NCBI GenBank assembly: GCA_016875405.1
Contig: VGRJ01000018.1
Coordinates: 1-61,966, forward strand
Direction: 5' to 3'
From: Deltaproteobacteria bacterium
GTDB taxonomy: Bacteria > Myxococcota_A > Polyangia > Polyangiales > Polyangiaceae
DNA: 61,966 nucleotides
In this document: in pieces, positions 1-8,961 of the stretch
Layout of the letters: each line of letters opens with the position of its first letter
How positions within the stretch are numbered: position 1 is the stretch's first letter
The notes under the pieces: generated by a model
The model's input: the letters and a program-made list of their open reading frames with translations, nothing else
Database searches by the model: none
Told to the model about the DNA's origin: nothing
Translations under genes and position numbers: made by a program

Positions 1-27
1 TCTACTGTTTCGAGCAGTGAGGCTCTC

Positions 28-813
28 TCAAAGGCCGCTCGGGATTGGCATCGGCCACACCGAGGTCGGCGCGCCGCCATCGACCGCGAGCACCTGGCCC
101 GTCACGTAGGCGCTCGCCGGTGACGCGAGGTAGAGCACCGCGGCCGCGATGTCCTCCGCTTCGCCGAGGCGCGCGAGCGGCGTGCGCGCGATCATGCCGC
201 CTTCGAGCTCGGGGATCGCCGTGACGAACGCCAGCGCTTCGGTGCGCGTCGCGCCGGCGGCGACCGCGTTGACGCGGATCTTCGGCGCCCACTCGTGGGC
301 CAGGAGGCGCGTCACGTGGTCGAGCGCCGCCTTCGCTGCGCCGTAGGCGACGAATCCCGAGTCCACGCGGTGGGACATCGCGCTCGAGATGTTGACGATC
401 GCGCCGCTGCGTTCGGCGAGGCTCGGCGCGAGCGCACGGCACAGGTGAAAGGCGGAGGTGACGTTGAACTGGAAAGCGGCTGCGAGATCGGCGTCGCTCG
501 TCGCGAGGGCGATGGTCGGCGGCGTGCCTCCGGCCACGTTGACGAGCACGTCGACCCCGCCAAGCTCGAGGGCGCCACGCGCGAGGGCGTCGAGCGCCGC
601 GCCGTCGGTCACGTCCGTCGGCACCGCGTGGGCCTCGGCACCGAGGGCCCGCACCTCGCGCGCGACCGCCTCGAGTCGCTCCTGGCCACGCGCCGCGAGG
701 ACGACGCGCGCTCCCGACTCGGCGAGGGCCAGCGCCGAGGCGCGACCGATGCCGCTCGAGGCGCCCGTCACCACCGCGAGCTTCCCATCCAACCTGAACC
801 GCTCGAGCACCAT
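28..813 (-). CDS. SDR family NAD(P)-dependent oxidoreductase
   Basis: This is a classical short-chain dehydrogenase/reductase of about 261 residues, the usual family length. It has the TGASSGIG cofactor loop at residues 16-23, an NVAGG motif near 92-96, the catalytic Ser near 144 and a YGAAK motif (Tyr157, Lys161), and it ends with the common [11 protein letters not shown] segment. It probably reduces or oxidises a small alcohol or ketone in the cytosol; the substrate cannot be read from the sequence. The start at 813 is preferred because a TATGGT box lies 7 nt upstream; an in-frame ATG at 825 would add four residues. It is transcribed divergently from the gene at 897 and has no operon partner in view. 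Confidence 0.9.
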   Translation of the reverse strand: MVLERFRLDGKLAVVTGASSGIGRASALALAESGARVVLAARGQERLEAVAREVRALGAEAHAVPTDVTDGAALDALARGALELGGVDVLVNVAGGTPPTIALATSDADLAAAFQFNVTSAFHLCRALAPSLAERSGAIVNISSAMSHRVDSGFVAYGAAKAALDHVTRLLAHEWAPKIRVNAVAAGATRTEALAFVTAIPELEGGMIARTPLARLGEAEDIAAAVLYLASPASAYVTGQVLAVDGGAPTSVWPMPIPSGL

Positions 814-820
814 GGGACGA

Positions 821-826
821 ACCATA
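821..826 (-). promoter_or_regulatory. -10-like TATGGT box before the SDR gene
   Basis: TATGGT on the minus strand ends 7 nt before the ATG at 813. No Shine-Dalgarno sequence lies between them, which fits a leaderless or near-leaderless transcript. No clear -35 box is seen. Confidence 0.35.
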
Positions 827-881
827 CATGAGGGGTTGGTGCTCTGCCCGCGCAGGCCTTCTTCTGGGGCCCTCGATCGGC

Positions 882-887
882 TAGGCT
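882..887 (+). promoter_or_regulatory. -10-like TAGGCT box
   Basis: TAGGCT ends 9 nt before the ATG at 897, with no purine-rich ribosome binding site between. This is the same arrangement as at several other first genes in the window. Confidence 0.35.
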
Positions 888-896
888 GACGCCGCC

Positions 897-2174
897 ATGA
901 AGCGCTCGTCCGCGACGCTCGTCACCCTCGTCGCCTCGCTCGCCGTGTCGCGCCTCGCGCCCGCTGCGGAGATCAAGGCCGTGAACCCCACTTGTCAGAA
1001 CGCGTACGCCGTCCTCGGCTGGTCGCGCTTCGATGTGCAGGAGGCCGACGCGCTCGCCAAGCTCGCCGACGCGCGCCTCCGCAAGGGAAAGGTTCAGGAG
1101 GCGATGGGCGACCCGTGCGGTGCGTTCCAGACGTACCAGGCAATCGCCGCGCTCGCCGAGCGGGGGGTCGATCCCGCGAAGGTCGAAGAGTCGCGTGCTC
1201 GCATCGCCTCGCTCGAGCCGTCGCTGCGCTCGAAGGTCACCGTACGCGCCGAGCTCGTGACGGGGCCCGAGAAGACGGCGCCTGCCGCTGACAAGGACGT
1301 CATCCTCTCGCTCGATGGCGCGCGCGTGACGGGGCCGACCCTCACGGTGGCGCCTGGGAGTCACAGCCTCAGCATCGCCGTCAAGGGCTACAAGCCGCAC
1401 CTCGAGACGCTCGCGGTGTGCAACCAGACGCCGCTCGTCGAGGTGGTGCTGCAGCGCGAGGAGTCGACGCTCGCGGCACCCGCGCCTGCCGCGTCGAGCG
1501 GAAAGCCAGCGGCCGACACCGACGACGATGACGACGACGACGACGGCGAGAAGCCGTCTGCGCCCGCCGCCTCGTCAGGGGCGACCGCTTCGGCCGCGAC
1601 CTCCGGAGGCGCCGCGACCCCGGCGGCCGAGCCGGCGAGCCCGACCGGTCTCGTCCTTCGCGGGACATCGGCGCAGCGGCGTGAACTCTCGAAGTGGTCG
1701 ATCGCGGCCAACGATCACCAGAAAGCCGCGGATTTCTGGGCGATGTCGAAGAAGCTGCCGTGGATCAAGGTCGGCTGGGTCCTCGGTCGAAGGCGTCAGT
1801 TGCAGCAGGTCGAGTCGGTGTCGCCGGGCGATCGAAACCACGTGAACTTTCGGCAATACCGGGTAAAGGGGCAGGACGGCGCGTACGCGTACGTCGCCAA
1901 CTGCGGGACCGGAACGACCTGCAACACGATCGCCAAGTCGTTCTACTTCATGTACCGCGGCGTCGGCGTGCCCCAGGTCGAGTGTGCGGCGCTGCCCGAC
2001 GTGCTCGAAGCGCCGATGGCTCCCGAGATCCCGATCCCGACGCCCGAAGAGATCGCGCAGCGCGACGCCGAGTACGCCGCGATGAGTGCTGGCAGCGACG
2101 ACGACGACGACGACAAGCCATCGGATTCGAAGGCCGACGACAAGGGCGACGACGACGACGACGATGACGACTGA
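897..2174 (+). CDS. secreted PEGA-like protein with poly-Asp tracts
   Basis: This is a 425-residue exported protein of unknown function. It has an N-terminal signal peptide ending near Ala23. A helical TPR-like region follows (about 30-110), then a PEGA-like beta segment (about 135-180, around the [17 protein letters not shown] stretch). After that comes an Ala/Ser/Asp-rich linker with a first acidic run near 205-215. A distinct C-terminal domain of about 125 residues (265-390) follows, and the protein ends in two Asp runs (six, then eight) encoded by near-pure GAC repeats. PEGA segments usually sit in surface or cell-wall proteins. The poly-Asp tail could bind cations; that is inference. Its stop codon overlaps the start of the next gene by 11 bp, so the two are likely co-translated. 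Confidence 0.75.
   Translation: MKRSSATLVTLVASLAVSRLAPAAEIKAVNPTCQNAYAVLGWSRFDVQEADALAKLADARLRKGKVQEAMGDPCGAFQTYQAIAALAERGVDPAKVEESRARIASLEPSLRSKVTVRAELVTGPEKTAPAADKDVILSLDGARVTGPTLTVAPGSHSLSIAVKGYKPHLETLAVCNQTPLVEVVLQREESTLAAPAPAASSGKPAADTDDDDDDDDGEKPSAPAASSGATASAATSGGAATPAAEPASPTGLVLRGTSAQRRELSKWSIAANDHQKAADFWAMSKKLPWIKVGWVLGRRRQLQQVESVSPGDRNHVNFRQYRVKGQDGAYAYVANCGTGTTCNTIAKSFYFMYRGVGVPQVECAALPDVLEAPMAPEIPIPTPEEIAQRDAEYAAMSAGSDDDDDDKPSDSKADDKGDDDDDDDD
2097..2171 (+). repeat. GAC trinucleotide runs encoding poly-Asp
   Basis: Six GAC codons at 2097-2114 and eight Asp codons at 2148-2171 (all GAC except one GAT) form the acidic tail of the gene at 897. Such runs are prone to slippage. Another Asp run lies near 1518-1545. 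Confidence 0.8.
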
Positions 2175-3327
2175 GACTCCTCGATCGCGGCGACCTCGAG
2201 CGCTGTTCGCGTGGGCGACGGCGGGCCTCACATGGCTCGGCGCGCTCGCTGCGGCGACGCTCGCGACGGCAGCCCCTCCCGTGTGCAAGGACGGCAAGGT
2301 CGCCGTCGATGGCGGATGTTGCTGGCCCGAGCAGCGCTTCGTGAGCGGTCGCTGCGACGGCCCGCCGCGCTGTCCTTCCGGTCGGATCTCGTCGAAGGGG
2401 GACTGCCTCTCGCGAGCTGGCTACGCAGAGGCGCTCGGTGCCGTGTGTGCCAAGCTCGAGCTCGGCGTCGCGGCACGACCGCCGGAGGATCCCGCGCGCC
2501 GCGCCTGCGATGAGCTCGCCAGCATGCTCGGCGACGCAGAGCCTGGTTGGACGATGGCGTGCGACAAGGGGGACGCGGCGGCGTGTCTCCTCCTCGGCGG
2601 CGCCAGGCAGGGCTACCGAACTGCGAGCACGAAGCTCGAGCTTTGGGTGGCGCGTTGCCCCTCCAATGACTGCAACGGGGTGAGGCGGAGCGCGGAGCGG
2701 CTCGGCTTCGCGGGGACGAAGCTCGATCCGGTGGGCGCGAAGAAGAGCTTCGAGCGCGCGTGCAAGGAGGGCGCGTTCGCGGCGTGCGCCGAGCTGATGC
2801 AGCGGGGCGTGCCAAAGGGCTTCTATCGCGACCTGTGCGTCGCGAGCGGCGACGCTGCGGCGTGCACCGAAGCGGGCTACCAGATCGGCATCGTCGGGCG
2901 CGTCGCGGACGCCGAGCTGATGACGGCGCTCGAGGCGGCTCTCACGAAGAGCTGCGCCGAGGGGAACGGGCTCGCATGCAACAACCTGGGCTTCTTCATC
3001 GAGCGCAAGCTGCTTGGCGATCGCACGCCACGCAGCGCGGCCCAGCGTTACCGCGAGGCATGCGAGCGCGGCGCGGTGCTCGGGTGTGCGAACCTGGTGT
3101 TGGCCTCGGTGAGGACGCCCGGCCTGCCGCGGACCCCGGGCTTCGAGGCTGCCGCGAAGGCCCTCGAAGCGGGGTGCGACGTCGCGCGTGAAGACACGCA
3201 CCAGGTGTGTTTTGCCTTTGGCCATGCGCTTCAGAAGGGGCTAGGTCGGAAGGCCGACGTGCGCCGTGGGCAGAAACTCCAGCGAGATCTCTGCGCGGCC
3301 GGTTTTTCCGACGCATGTGGGCGCTGA
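2164..3327 (+). CDS. Sel1-like repeat protein, exported
   Basis: This is a 387-residue protein with an N-terminal hydrophobic export segment (about residues 14-36) and then a Cys-rich body. The body contains several Sel1/TPR-like units of the type G(D/N)..AC, such as GDAAAC, GNGLACNN and GAVLGCANL. Sel1 repeats act as protein-binding scaffolds, often in the envelope. The ATG at 2164 is chosen because it places the signal segment at the N terminus; the open frame continues upstream to 2086 but gives only a Thr/Arg-rich out-of-frame reading of the neighbouring GAC repeats. It overlaps the preceding gene by 11 bp and probably works with it. Confidence 0.75.
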   Translation: MTTETPRSRRPRALFAWATAGLTWLGALAAATLATAAPPVCKDGKVAVDGGCCWPEQRFVSGRCDGPPRCPSGRISSKGDCLSRAGYAEALGAVCAKLELGVAARPPEDPARRACDELASMLGDAEPGWTMACDKGDAAACLLLGGARQGYRTASTKLELWVARCPSNDCNGVRRSAERLGFAGTKLDPVGAKKSFERACKEGAFAACAELMQRGVPKGFYRDLCVASGDAAACTEAGYQIGIVGRVADAELMTALEAALTKSCAEGNGLACNNLGFFIERKLLGDRTPRSAAQRYREACERGAVLGCANLVLASVRTPGLPRTPGFEAAAKALEAGCDVAREDTHQVCFAFGHALQKGLGRKADVRRGQKLQRDLCAAGFSDACGR

Positions 3328-3343
3328 CGCCGCGGAGGTGACG

Positions 3344-4345
3344 ATGGCGAGCGAGTGCGTCGACGGCGCGGGGACGAGGGTGCCGCGGTACGCGAGGCCT
3401 CGCGACTCGGGCGAGCTGGCGCGTGTCGCCCTCGGGACGATGAACTTCGGCAAGCGGACCTCGCCGGCGGAGTCCGAGCGCATCGTGAGGCGCGCGCTCG
3501 AGCGCGGCGTCACCGTGTTCGACACTGCGAACGCCTACAACGACGGCGAGAGCGAGCGGCTCCTCGGCCGCGCGCTCGGTGCCGCCCGCGACCGCGTGTG
3601 CATCGCGACCAAGGTTGGGTTCGGCCGCATCGGGGGCAAGCCCGAGGGCCTCGCGCCCGCGCGGGTGCGGGAGGCGCTCGACGAGAGCCTCGCGCGCCTC
3701 GGCGCCGCGCGCGTCGGCCTCTATTACCTCCACGTTCCGGATCACGCGACGCCGATCGAGCGGACCCTGGAGGGAGTCGCGGCGGTGCTCGAGAGCGGCA
3801 AGGCCGAGCGCTTCGCGGTGTCGAACTATGCGTCGTGGCAGATCCTCGAGATCCACGCCGCCTGCGCGCGACTCGACCTCCCGAAGCCGACGGTGGCGCA
3901 GCAGCTCTACAACCTGCTCATCCGACAGCTCGACCTCGAGTACTTTCGCTTTGCGCGTCGTTACGCGCTCCACACCACGGTCTACAACCCGCTCGCCGGC
4001 GGCCTCCTGACGGGCCGCTACCGTGTCGGGGACGCCGTGACTCCCGGCACGCGTTTTCACCAGAACCGCCTCTATCAAGGTCGCTACTGGTCGACGCGCA
4101 TGCTCGACCTCGCCGCCGCGCATGAGACCCTCGCGCGCGAGGCAGGCTTTACTCCGACCGCCTTCGCGTACGCGTGGCTCGCGGGCGCGCCGGGGGTCGA
4201 CTCGATCCTCGTCGGTCCCGGTGACGTCGCGCAGCTCGACGAGGCACTCGACGCGGTGACGCGTCTGCTCCCCGAGGACGTTCGAGCGCGGGTGGATGCG
4301 CTTTATCGCGAGTCCGTCGGGACCGAGACCTCGTACGCGCGGTGA
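3344..4345 (+). CDS. aldo/keto reductase
   Basis: This 333-residue protein belongs to the aldo/keto reductase superfamily (TIM barrel, NADPH-dependent carbonyl reduction in the cytosol). The catalytic tetrad is visible as Asp60 and Tyr65 (FDTANAYNDGES), Lys90 (IATK) and His130 (YYLH). The C-terminal part has the PLAGGLLTGRY stretch and a cofactor-binding ILVGPG segment typical of the YajO/Tas-like subgroup. The ATG at 3344 is chosen because GGAGG (3334-3338) lies 5 nt upstream. The stop TGA shares bases with the GTG start of the next gene (GTGA), so it is translationally coupled to the dioxygenase. Confidence 0.9.
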   Translation: MASECVDGAGTRVPRYARPRDSGELARVALGTMNFGKRTSPAESERIVRRALERGVTVFDTANAYNDGESERLLGRALGAARDRVCIATKVGFGRIGGKPEGLAPARVREALDESLARLGAARVGLYYLHVPDHATPIERTLEGVAAVLESGKAERFAVSNYASWQILEIHAACARLDLPKPTVAQQLYNLLIRQLDLEYFRFARRYALHTTVYNPLAGGLLTGRYRVGDAVTPGTRFHQNRLYQGRYWSTRMLDLAAAHETLAREAGFTPTAFAYAWLAGAPGVDSILVGPGDVAQLDEALDAVTRLLPEDVRARVDALYRESVGTETSYAR

Positions 4346-5133
4346 CGATGTTCGTTGTCGATCCGCTCGCAGTCGAGCTCGACGCCGCGCTCGAACACTA
4401 CCGAGCGAACGGGTGGGCGCGCGTGGGGCGGGTGTTCGACGCCGAGCACCTCGAAGCGCTGCGGACTCGCGCCGACGCTCTCATGCTCGGTCAGGTGCTC
4501 GTACCGGGCCTGTTCTTTCAGCACGACAGCGACAGCGGCCGCTATGAAGACCTCCGCTACGGTGAGGGGTACGTCGGACCGTCGCTCGACTATCGGAAGC
4601 TCGAGAAGCTCGAGCGCGACGCCTTGTTCCGTGCGCACCTCGAGAACTCGCTCTTCGAGCGCATCGCTCGGGCCGTACTCGGCGACGCGATCGCGATCTA
4701 TCGCGCGACGCTCTTCAACAAGTCGGCGCGCGGCAGCTCGCCGCTGCCGTGGCACCAGGACGCCGGGAGCTACTGGGGCCTCGATCGAGACCCCGAGCTC
4801 CAGATCTGGACTGCGCTCGACGACTGCACGAGCGACTCCGGCTGCGTGCGCGTCGTGCCGGGGAGTCATCATCGGGGCCTCGCGACGCCGCTCGGCGGCC
4901 TCATCCCGAGCGAGCTCGTCGAGGCACGTCACGCCGAGGAGCACGCGCTCGAGCTGCCCGCGAACGCCGGCGAGGTGTTGCTGCTCCACAACCACCTCTG
5001 GCACGCGTCGTCGGCGAATCAGAGCGGTCGCCCGCGCCGCGCCTTCACCGTGTGTTACCTCGACGCCGCGACTCGATGCCTGCGTCGTAAGCGCGCACCA
5101 CGCGAGTTCGTGCGCGTGTTCGTCCGGGCTTGA
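4342..5133 (+). CDS. phytanoyl-CoA dioxygenase (PhyH) family protein
   Basis: This 263-residue protein is a non-heme Fe(II)/2-oxoglutarate dioxygenase of the PhyH type. The double-stranded beta-helix fold is marked by the WHQD iron-binding pair (His138, Asp140), the distal His221 in LWHASS and an Arg about ten residues further that would hold 2-oxoglutarate. Members hydroxylate lipids or amino-acid-derived natural products; the substrate here is unknown. The GTG start at 4342 overlaps the stop of the aldo/keto reductase by 4 bp; an ATG two codons later is also possible. Its neighbours suggest a small tailoring pathway together with the ATP-grasp enzyme. Confidence 0.88.
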   Translation: MTMFVVDPLAVELDAALEHYRANGWARVGRVFDAEHLEALRTRADALMLGQVLVPGLFFQHDSDSGRYEDLRYGEGYVGPSLDYRKLEKLERDALFRAHLENSLFERIARAVLGDAIAIYRATLFNKSARGSSPLPWHQDAGSYWGLDRDPELQIWTALDDCTSDSGCVRVVPGSHHRGLATPLGGLIPSELVEARHAEEHALELPANAGEVLLLHNHLWHASSANQSGRPRRAFTVCYLDAATRCLRRKRAPREFVRVFVRA

Positions 5134-5155
5134 CGCGCGCGCGAGGTGGGGGTGG

Positions 5156-5161
5156 TAGCTT
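5156..5161 (+). promoter_or_regulatory. -10-like TAGCTT box before the ATP-grasp gene
   Basis: TAGCTT ends 6 nt before the ATG at 5168. TTGACG at 5130-5135 is a possible -35, but the 20-nt spacing is long. The ATP-grasp gene may therefore have its own start site besides read-through from the genes upstream. Confidence 0.3.
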
Positions 5162-5167
5162 CCGCCT

Positions 5168-6409
5168 ATGCCGCACATCGCCCTCGTGGCCCCGCTCTTT
5201 CTCGAGAATACGAATCGGTATGTGGCCGCGTTCGCGGCGCTCGACGGCGTCACGCTCTCGGTCGTGAGTCAGGATCCCGAGCGCGCCATTCCGCCTGCGC
5301 TCCGTCCGCGCATCGCCGGTCATTTTCAGGTTCGCGACGTCGGAGATGGTGGCGAGCTCGCGCGCGCGATCCGGGGGCTGACGCACGGCGTCGGGCGGAT
5401 CGATCGGCTCACCGGAGTCCTCGAGCAGCTTCAGCTCCCGATGGCCGAGGCCCGCGAGCTCACCGGCGTGCCCGGGATGAGGTCCGCGGCGGCGCATCGC
5501 TTCCGCGACAAGGACGTGATGAAGGACGCGCTCCGTGCTCATGGGCTCCCTGTCGCGGCGAGCCAACTCGTGGGTTCGATGCGCGAGCTCGAGGCGTTCA
5601 TCGACACGGTAGGGTATCCGATCATCGTCAAGCCACAGGCCGGCCTCGGCTCGAGGGGAACGCACCGCATCGAGTCGGCGAGCGATCTCGGCGCGCTCGT
5701 TCGACTTGGGCTCGATCCACGCCCGGGGCACTCGCTTCAGGCGGAGGAGTTCATTCGCGCGCGCGAGTTCACGTGCGAGACCGTGAGCATTCACGGGCGG
5801 CCGGTGTGGCGCTCGGGGACGCGTTACTTCCCGACGCCGCTCGAGGTGCTCGAGACCCCATGGATGCAGTATTGCGTGCTCTTGCCGCGCGAGGTCGAGG
5901 CGCCCTGGACGGACTTCGCCGACGTGAACGGCGCGGCGCTCGACGTGCTCTTCGGTGACGAGAAGGAGGTCGCGGGGACCGCGCTCACGCACATGGAGTG
6001 GTTCCTCGCCGAGAGCGGTAAGCTCTACGTGAGCGAGGTCGGCGCGCGGCCGCCCGGGGTCCACATCATGCCGCTCATGGGTCTCGCGCACGACGTCGAC
6101 ATGGTCCACGCCTGGGCGGAGCTCATCGCCTTTGACCGGTTCACGCCGGTGAAGCGCAAGCACGCGGCGGGCGCGGCGTTCTTCAGGGGGCAGGGCGCGG
6201 GCTCGCGGGTCGTCGAGGTGCGTGGCCTCGAGGCCGCGGTCGAGAAGATCGGGCCCGCCCTCGTCGAGCTCCGGGCGCCGCACGTCGGACAGGCGCGCGC
6301 GAGCGGCTACGAGGGCGAGGGGAGCGCGCTCGTGAAGGCCGAGACGACGGACGCCGTCAAGGCGGCGCTCCTCACCCTCGTCGAGACCGTGCAGGTCCGC
6401 TACGGCTGA
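5168..6409 (+). CDS. ATP-grasp domain carboxylate-amine ligase-like protein
   Basis: This is a 413-residue ATP-grasp enzyme. It has an N-terminal preATP-grasp half (1-110), a glycine-rich nucleotide loop IVKPQAGLGSRGT (153-165) and the metal-site region EVGARPPG (near 290). Families with this layout join a carboxylate to an amine through an acyl-phosphate, as in dipeptide, carnosine-like or antibiotic ligases. The exact product cannot be predicted. It lies 34 bp after the dioxygenase gene on the same strand, so the three genes may form a biosynthetic unit, but a separate housekeeping role is possible. Confidence 0.85.
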   Translation: MPHIALVAPLFLENTNRYVAAFAALDGVTLSVVSQDPERAIPPALRPRIAGHFQVRDVGDGGELARAIRGLTHGVGRIDRLTGVLEQLQLPMAEARELTGVPGMRSAAAHRFRDKDVMKDALRAHGLPVAASQLVGSMRELEAFIDTVGYPIIVKPQAGLGSRGTHRIESASDLGALVRLGLDPRPGHSLQAEEFIRAREFTCETVSIHGRPVWRSGTRYFPTPLEVLETPWMQYCVLLPREVEAPWTDFADVNGAALDVLFGDEKEVAGTALTHMEWFLAESGKLYVSEVGARPPGVHIMPLMGLAHDVDMVHAWAELIAFDRFTPVKRKHAAGAAFFRGQGAGSRVVEVRGLEAAVEKIGPALVELRAPHVGQARASGYEGEGSALVKAETTDAVKAALLTLVETVQVRYG

Positions 6410-6415
6410 GCGGCT

Positions 6416-7792
6416 TCACGGTTCGGGTTCGTCCTCGAGCGGTGGCGCGAAGGGCGGCCCCGACGGCGTCGGTGAGCCCATCGCCTCGAGCCAAGGTGCG
6501 AAGGCATCCTGCCCCCGCTCGGCGAGCTTTCGGTAGCGCTCCCGCTTCTTCAGACGGAGGTTGCCTTCGAGGGCCGGCACGTGTGCCCAGGTTACGTTCG
6601 AGGGCTGGTACGTCCCGTGGAGCGGTGGCCGCGACAGGTGGCTCAACAAAGCGCCGAGCGCCGTCGTCGGAGGTGGGGGCAGGAGCGGCTCTCCGCGCAG
6701 TCGTCGCGCGAGCATCAAGCCGCACAGGAACCCACCGGCGGCGCTCTCGATGTACCCCTCGACACCGGTGATCTGTCCCGCGAGGTACACGCCTTCGTGG
6801 GCGCGGAGCTGCATCGTCTCGTCGAGCAGGTTCGGTGCGTCGACGAACGTGTTTCGGTGGATCGCGCCGAGCCTCACGAACTCCGCGCGCTCGAGGCCCG
6901 GGATCATTCGGAAGACCCGCCGTTGCTCGGGCCAGGTCATGCGCGACTGAAACCCGACGAGGTTGAAGGCCGTGCCCGCGAGGTCCTCGGCGCGGAGCTG
7001 AACGACCGCGTATGGGCGCCGCCCGGTGTTCGGATCGACGAGACCCACGGGCTTCAGCGGCCCATAGCGCAGCGTGTCGACGCCGCGCTCGGCCATGACC
7101 TCGACGGGCAGGCATCCCTCGAAGTAACGCAGCTCTTCGAACGCGTGCGGGACGACCTTCTCGGCCTCGACGATCGCGCGAACGAACGCCTCGTACCCTT
7201 CTCGATCAAAGCCGCAATTCACGTAGTCGGCGCCGCCTTTGTCGTAGCGCGACTGCCGCCAGACCTTGCTCCAGTCGATCGAGTCCGCCTCCACGATCGG
7301 GGCGATGGCGTCGTAGTAGGCGAGGTGCTCGCCCCCGATCGTACGGGCGAGGTCCGCGGCCAAGAGGTCCGAGGTGAGCGGACCCGTCGCGAGCACCACG
7401 GGCCTCGCCGCGGGGATCGCCGTCGCCTCGGCGCACTCGAGCTCGAGCCCGGGGGTCGCGCGGACGAGGTCCATCATCCCTTGGCTGAACCGCTCGCGGT
7501 CGACGGCGAGCGCACCGCCGGCGGGGACGCGCGCCTCGAGGGCGCACTGCATCACGGCGGACCCTGCGAGTCGCAGCTCCTCCTTCAGCAGCCCGACCGC
7601 GTTCGAGAGCGCGGCGCCTCGCAGGGAGTTCGAGCACACGAGCTCGCACAGGCCATCACTCGACTGCGCCGGCGTGCGCTTGCTCGGCTTCATCTCGACG
7701 AGCGTGACGGGGATGCCTCGCCGCGCGAGCTGAATCGCGGCCTCGCACCCCGCGAGTCCGCCTCCCACCACCGTCACGCGTGTCGTCGACAT
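6416..7792 (-). CDS. trmFO: tRNA (uracil-54-C5)-methyltransferase, folate-dependent TrmFO
   Basis: This protein of about 458 residues matches the FAD- and methylene-tetrahydrofolate-dependent enzyme that makes ribothymidine at position 54 of tRNA. It has an N-terminal FAD loop ([12 protein letters not shown]), the [13 protein letters not shown] segment with the family's redox Cys, a YYDAIAPIV motif, the YVNCGF Cys motif and a C-terminal [15 protein letters not shown]-site segment. The ATG at 7792 is chosen because the FAD loop starts six residues in and an AGGA element lies just upstream; an open frame running further upstream reads through the neighbour's antisense. It lies about 100 bp downstream of dprA; in Bacillus the same genes cluster as dprA-topA-trmFO, but topA is absent here. 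Confidence 0.93.
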   Translation of the reverse strand: MSTTRVTVVGGGLAGCEAAIQLARRGIPVTLVEMKPSKRTPAQSSDGLCELVCSNSLRGAALSNAVGLLKEELRLAGSAVMQCALEARVPAGGALAVDRERFSQGMMDLVRATPGLELECAEATAIPAARPVVLATGPLTSDLLAADLARTIGGEHLAYYDAIAPIVEADSIDWSKVWRQSRYDKGGADYVNCGFDREGYEAFVRAIVEAEKVVPHAFEELRYFEGCLPVEVMAERGVDTLRYGPLKPVGLVDPNTGRRPYAVVQLRAEDLAGTAFNLVGFQSRMTWPEQRRVFRMIPGLERAEFVRLGAIHRNTFVDAPNLLDETMQLRAHEGVYLAGQITGVEGYIESAAGGFLCGLMLARRLRGEPLLPPPPTTALGALLSHLSRPPLHGTYQPSNVTWAHVPALEGNLRLKKRERYRKLAERGQDAFAPWLEAMGSPTPSGPPFAPPLEDEPEP

Positions 7793-7893
7793 GATCCTCG
7801 CACTCTCTTCTAAACGCCCCCCGATGCGAGCGTGGTGTCGCGCGCCGGGCGGTGCGCTGCAACCCTGAACCGTCGAGCCAGGGCTGCGCTTCG

Positions 7894-8868
7894 TCATCGG
7901 CCAGCGGCGCCGATGTTCGGCGCGAGCGCGTACCAGCCGGGCGGAGACTCGACAGCGAGGCCGGCGAGCGTGCACTCGAGCAGCGCGCGGACAGCGCGAG
8001 GTGCGGTGAGGCTCGTGTGCGCACAGACCGCGTCGAGCACGCGGGCGTCGGCCGCGAGCGCTGACAGCGTGGTCCTCGCGTCGTCCGAAAGATCGGCCGC
8101 GAAGGCTCTCGGAGGCGACCCGGGCTCGAAGAGGCCGGGAAGCGCGAGCGTCGGCTGCGGCAGCGTGTCGCCCCCCGTCTCGCGCAGGAACGCGAGTAGC
8201 TCGTCGAGCGAGCCGAGCAGCGGAAAGCCTTCGCGATGCAGCGCGAGGGCGCCCAGGCACCCCGGCTCCCAAGGAGGGTGGGGGATGGTCGCGGCGGGAC
8301 GACCCAGCGAGCGGGCAGCGCGGAGCGCGTGTCCGCTCCCGCCTTGGCCGGGCTTGCTCCGGACCTCGAGCGCGAGCGTCACGAAAGACAGCGCGGCGAG
8401 GAGCTCGTTCCGCGCGAAGAACGCGTGGCGCGTCGGGGCTGTCCCATCGGCATCGAGCGATACGAGCGCTCCACCGGCGTCCTGAACTTCTCGATCGAGC
8501 CCGGGCGCGCGACGTGAAAATTGTGAAAAATCAAGTCCCCCGACGGTCACGACCACCGTCGGGATGTCGGCTTCGAGCGCCGCACGATGGGCGGCCTCGT
8601 CGATTCCGTCGGCCCCGCCTGACCCGATCGCGTAGCCATGGGCGCCGAGCGCTCGGACGACCGCGCGCGTCCAGGCGAGCGAGCCACGCGAGGGCTCACG
8701 CGTCCCGACGAGCGCGACGAGCGGGCGCGTCGGGAGCTGCCCACGAACGTAGAGCGGCGGCGGCCTCAGCGTGACGTTCGAGCTGCGGCGACGGGTCAGG
8801 TCGCGGGCGCGGGGCGGGTACTCGGGGGCGTCGGGAGTGAGGGTCCGGGTCTCGAGGAGGTGTGCCAT
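7894..8868 (-). CDS. dprA: DNA-processing protein DprA
   Basis: This 324-residue protein is DprA/Smf, which loads RecA on incoming single-stranded DNA in natural transformation. The Rossmann-like core carries [10 protein letters not shown] (51-60) and [17 protein letters not shown] (82-98), the family signature. A C-terminal winged-helix-like region lies at about 260-320. The N terminus is short and lacks the helix-hairpin-helix/SAM region found in longer members. It is divergent from the lytic transglycosylase gene, with about 93 bp between the chosen starts. Confidence 0.88.
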   Translation of the reverse strand: MAHLLETRTLTPDAPEYPPRARDLTRRRSSNVTLRPPPLYVRGQLPTRPLVALVGTREPSRGSLAWTRAVVRALGAHGYAIGSGGADGIDEAAHRAALEADIPTVVVTVGGLDFSQFSRRAPGLDREVQDAGGALVSLDADGTAPTRHAFFARNELLAALSFVTLALEVRSKPGQGGSGHALRAARSLGRPAATIPHPPWEPGCLGALALHREGFPLLGSLDELLAFLRETGGDTLPQPTLALPGLFEPGSPPRAFAADLSDDARTTLSALAADARVLDAVCAHTSLTAPRAVRALLECTLAGLAVESPPGWYALAPNIGAAGR

Positions 8869-8961
8869 CGAGGAGTCATCGCCACGGGGAGGGGGCTCGT
8901 TTCAGGCGCACATCGAAGTTCGACCTCGCAGGCCGGTTCCGCTACGGTCCTCGACCTCGTC

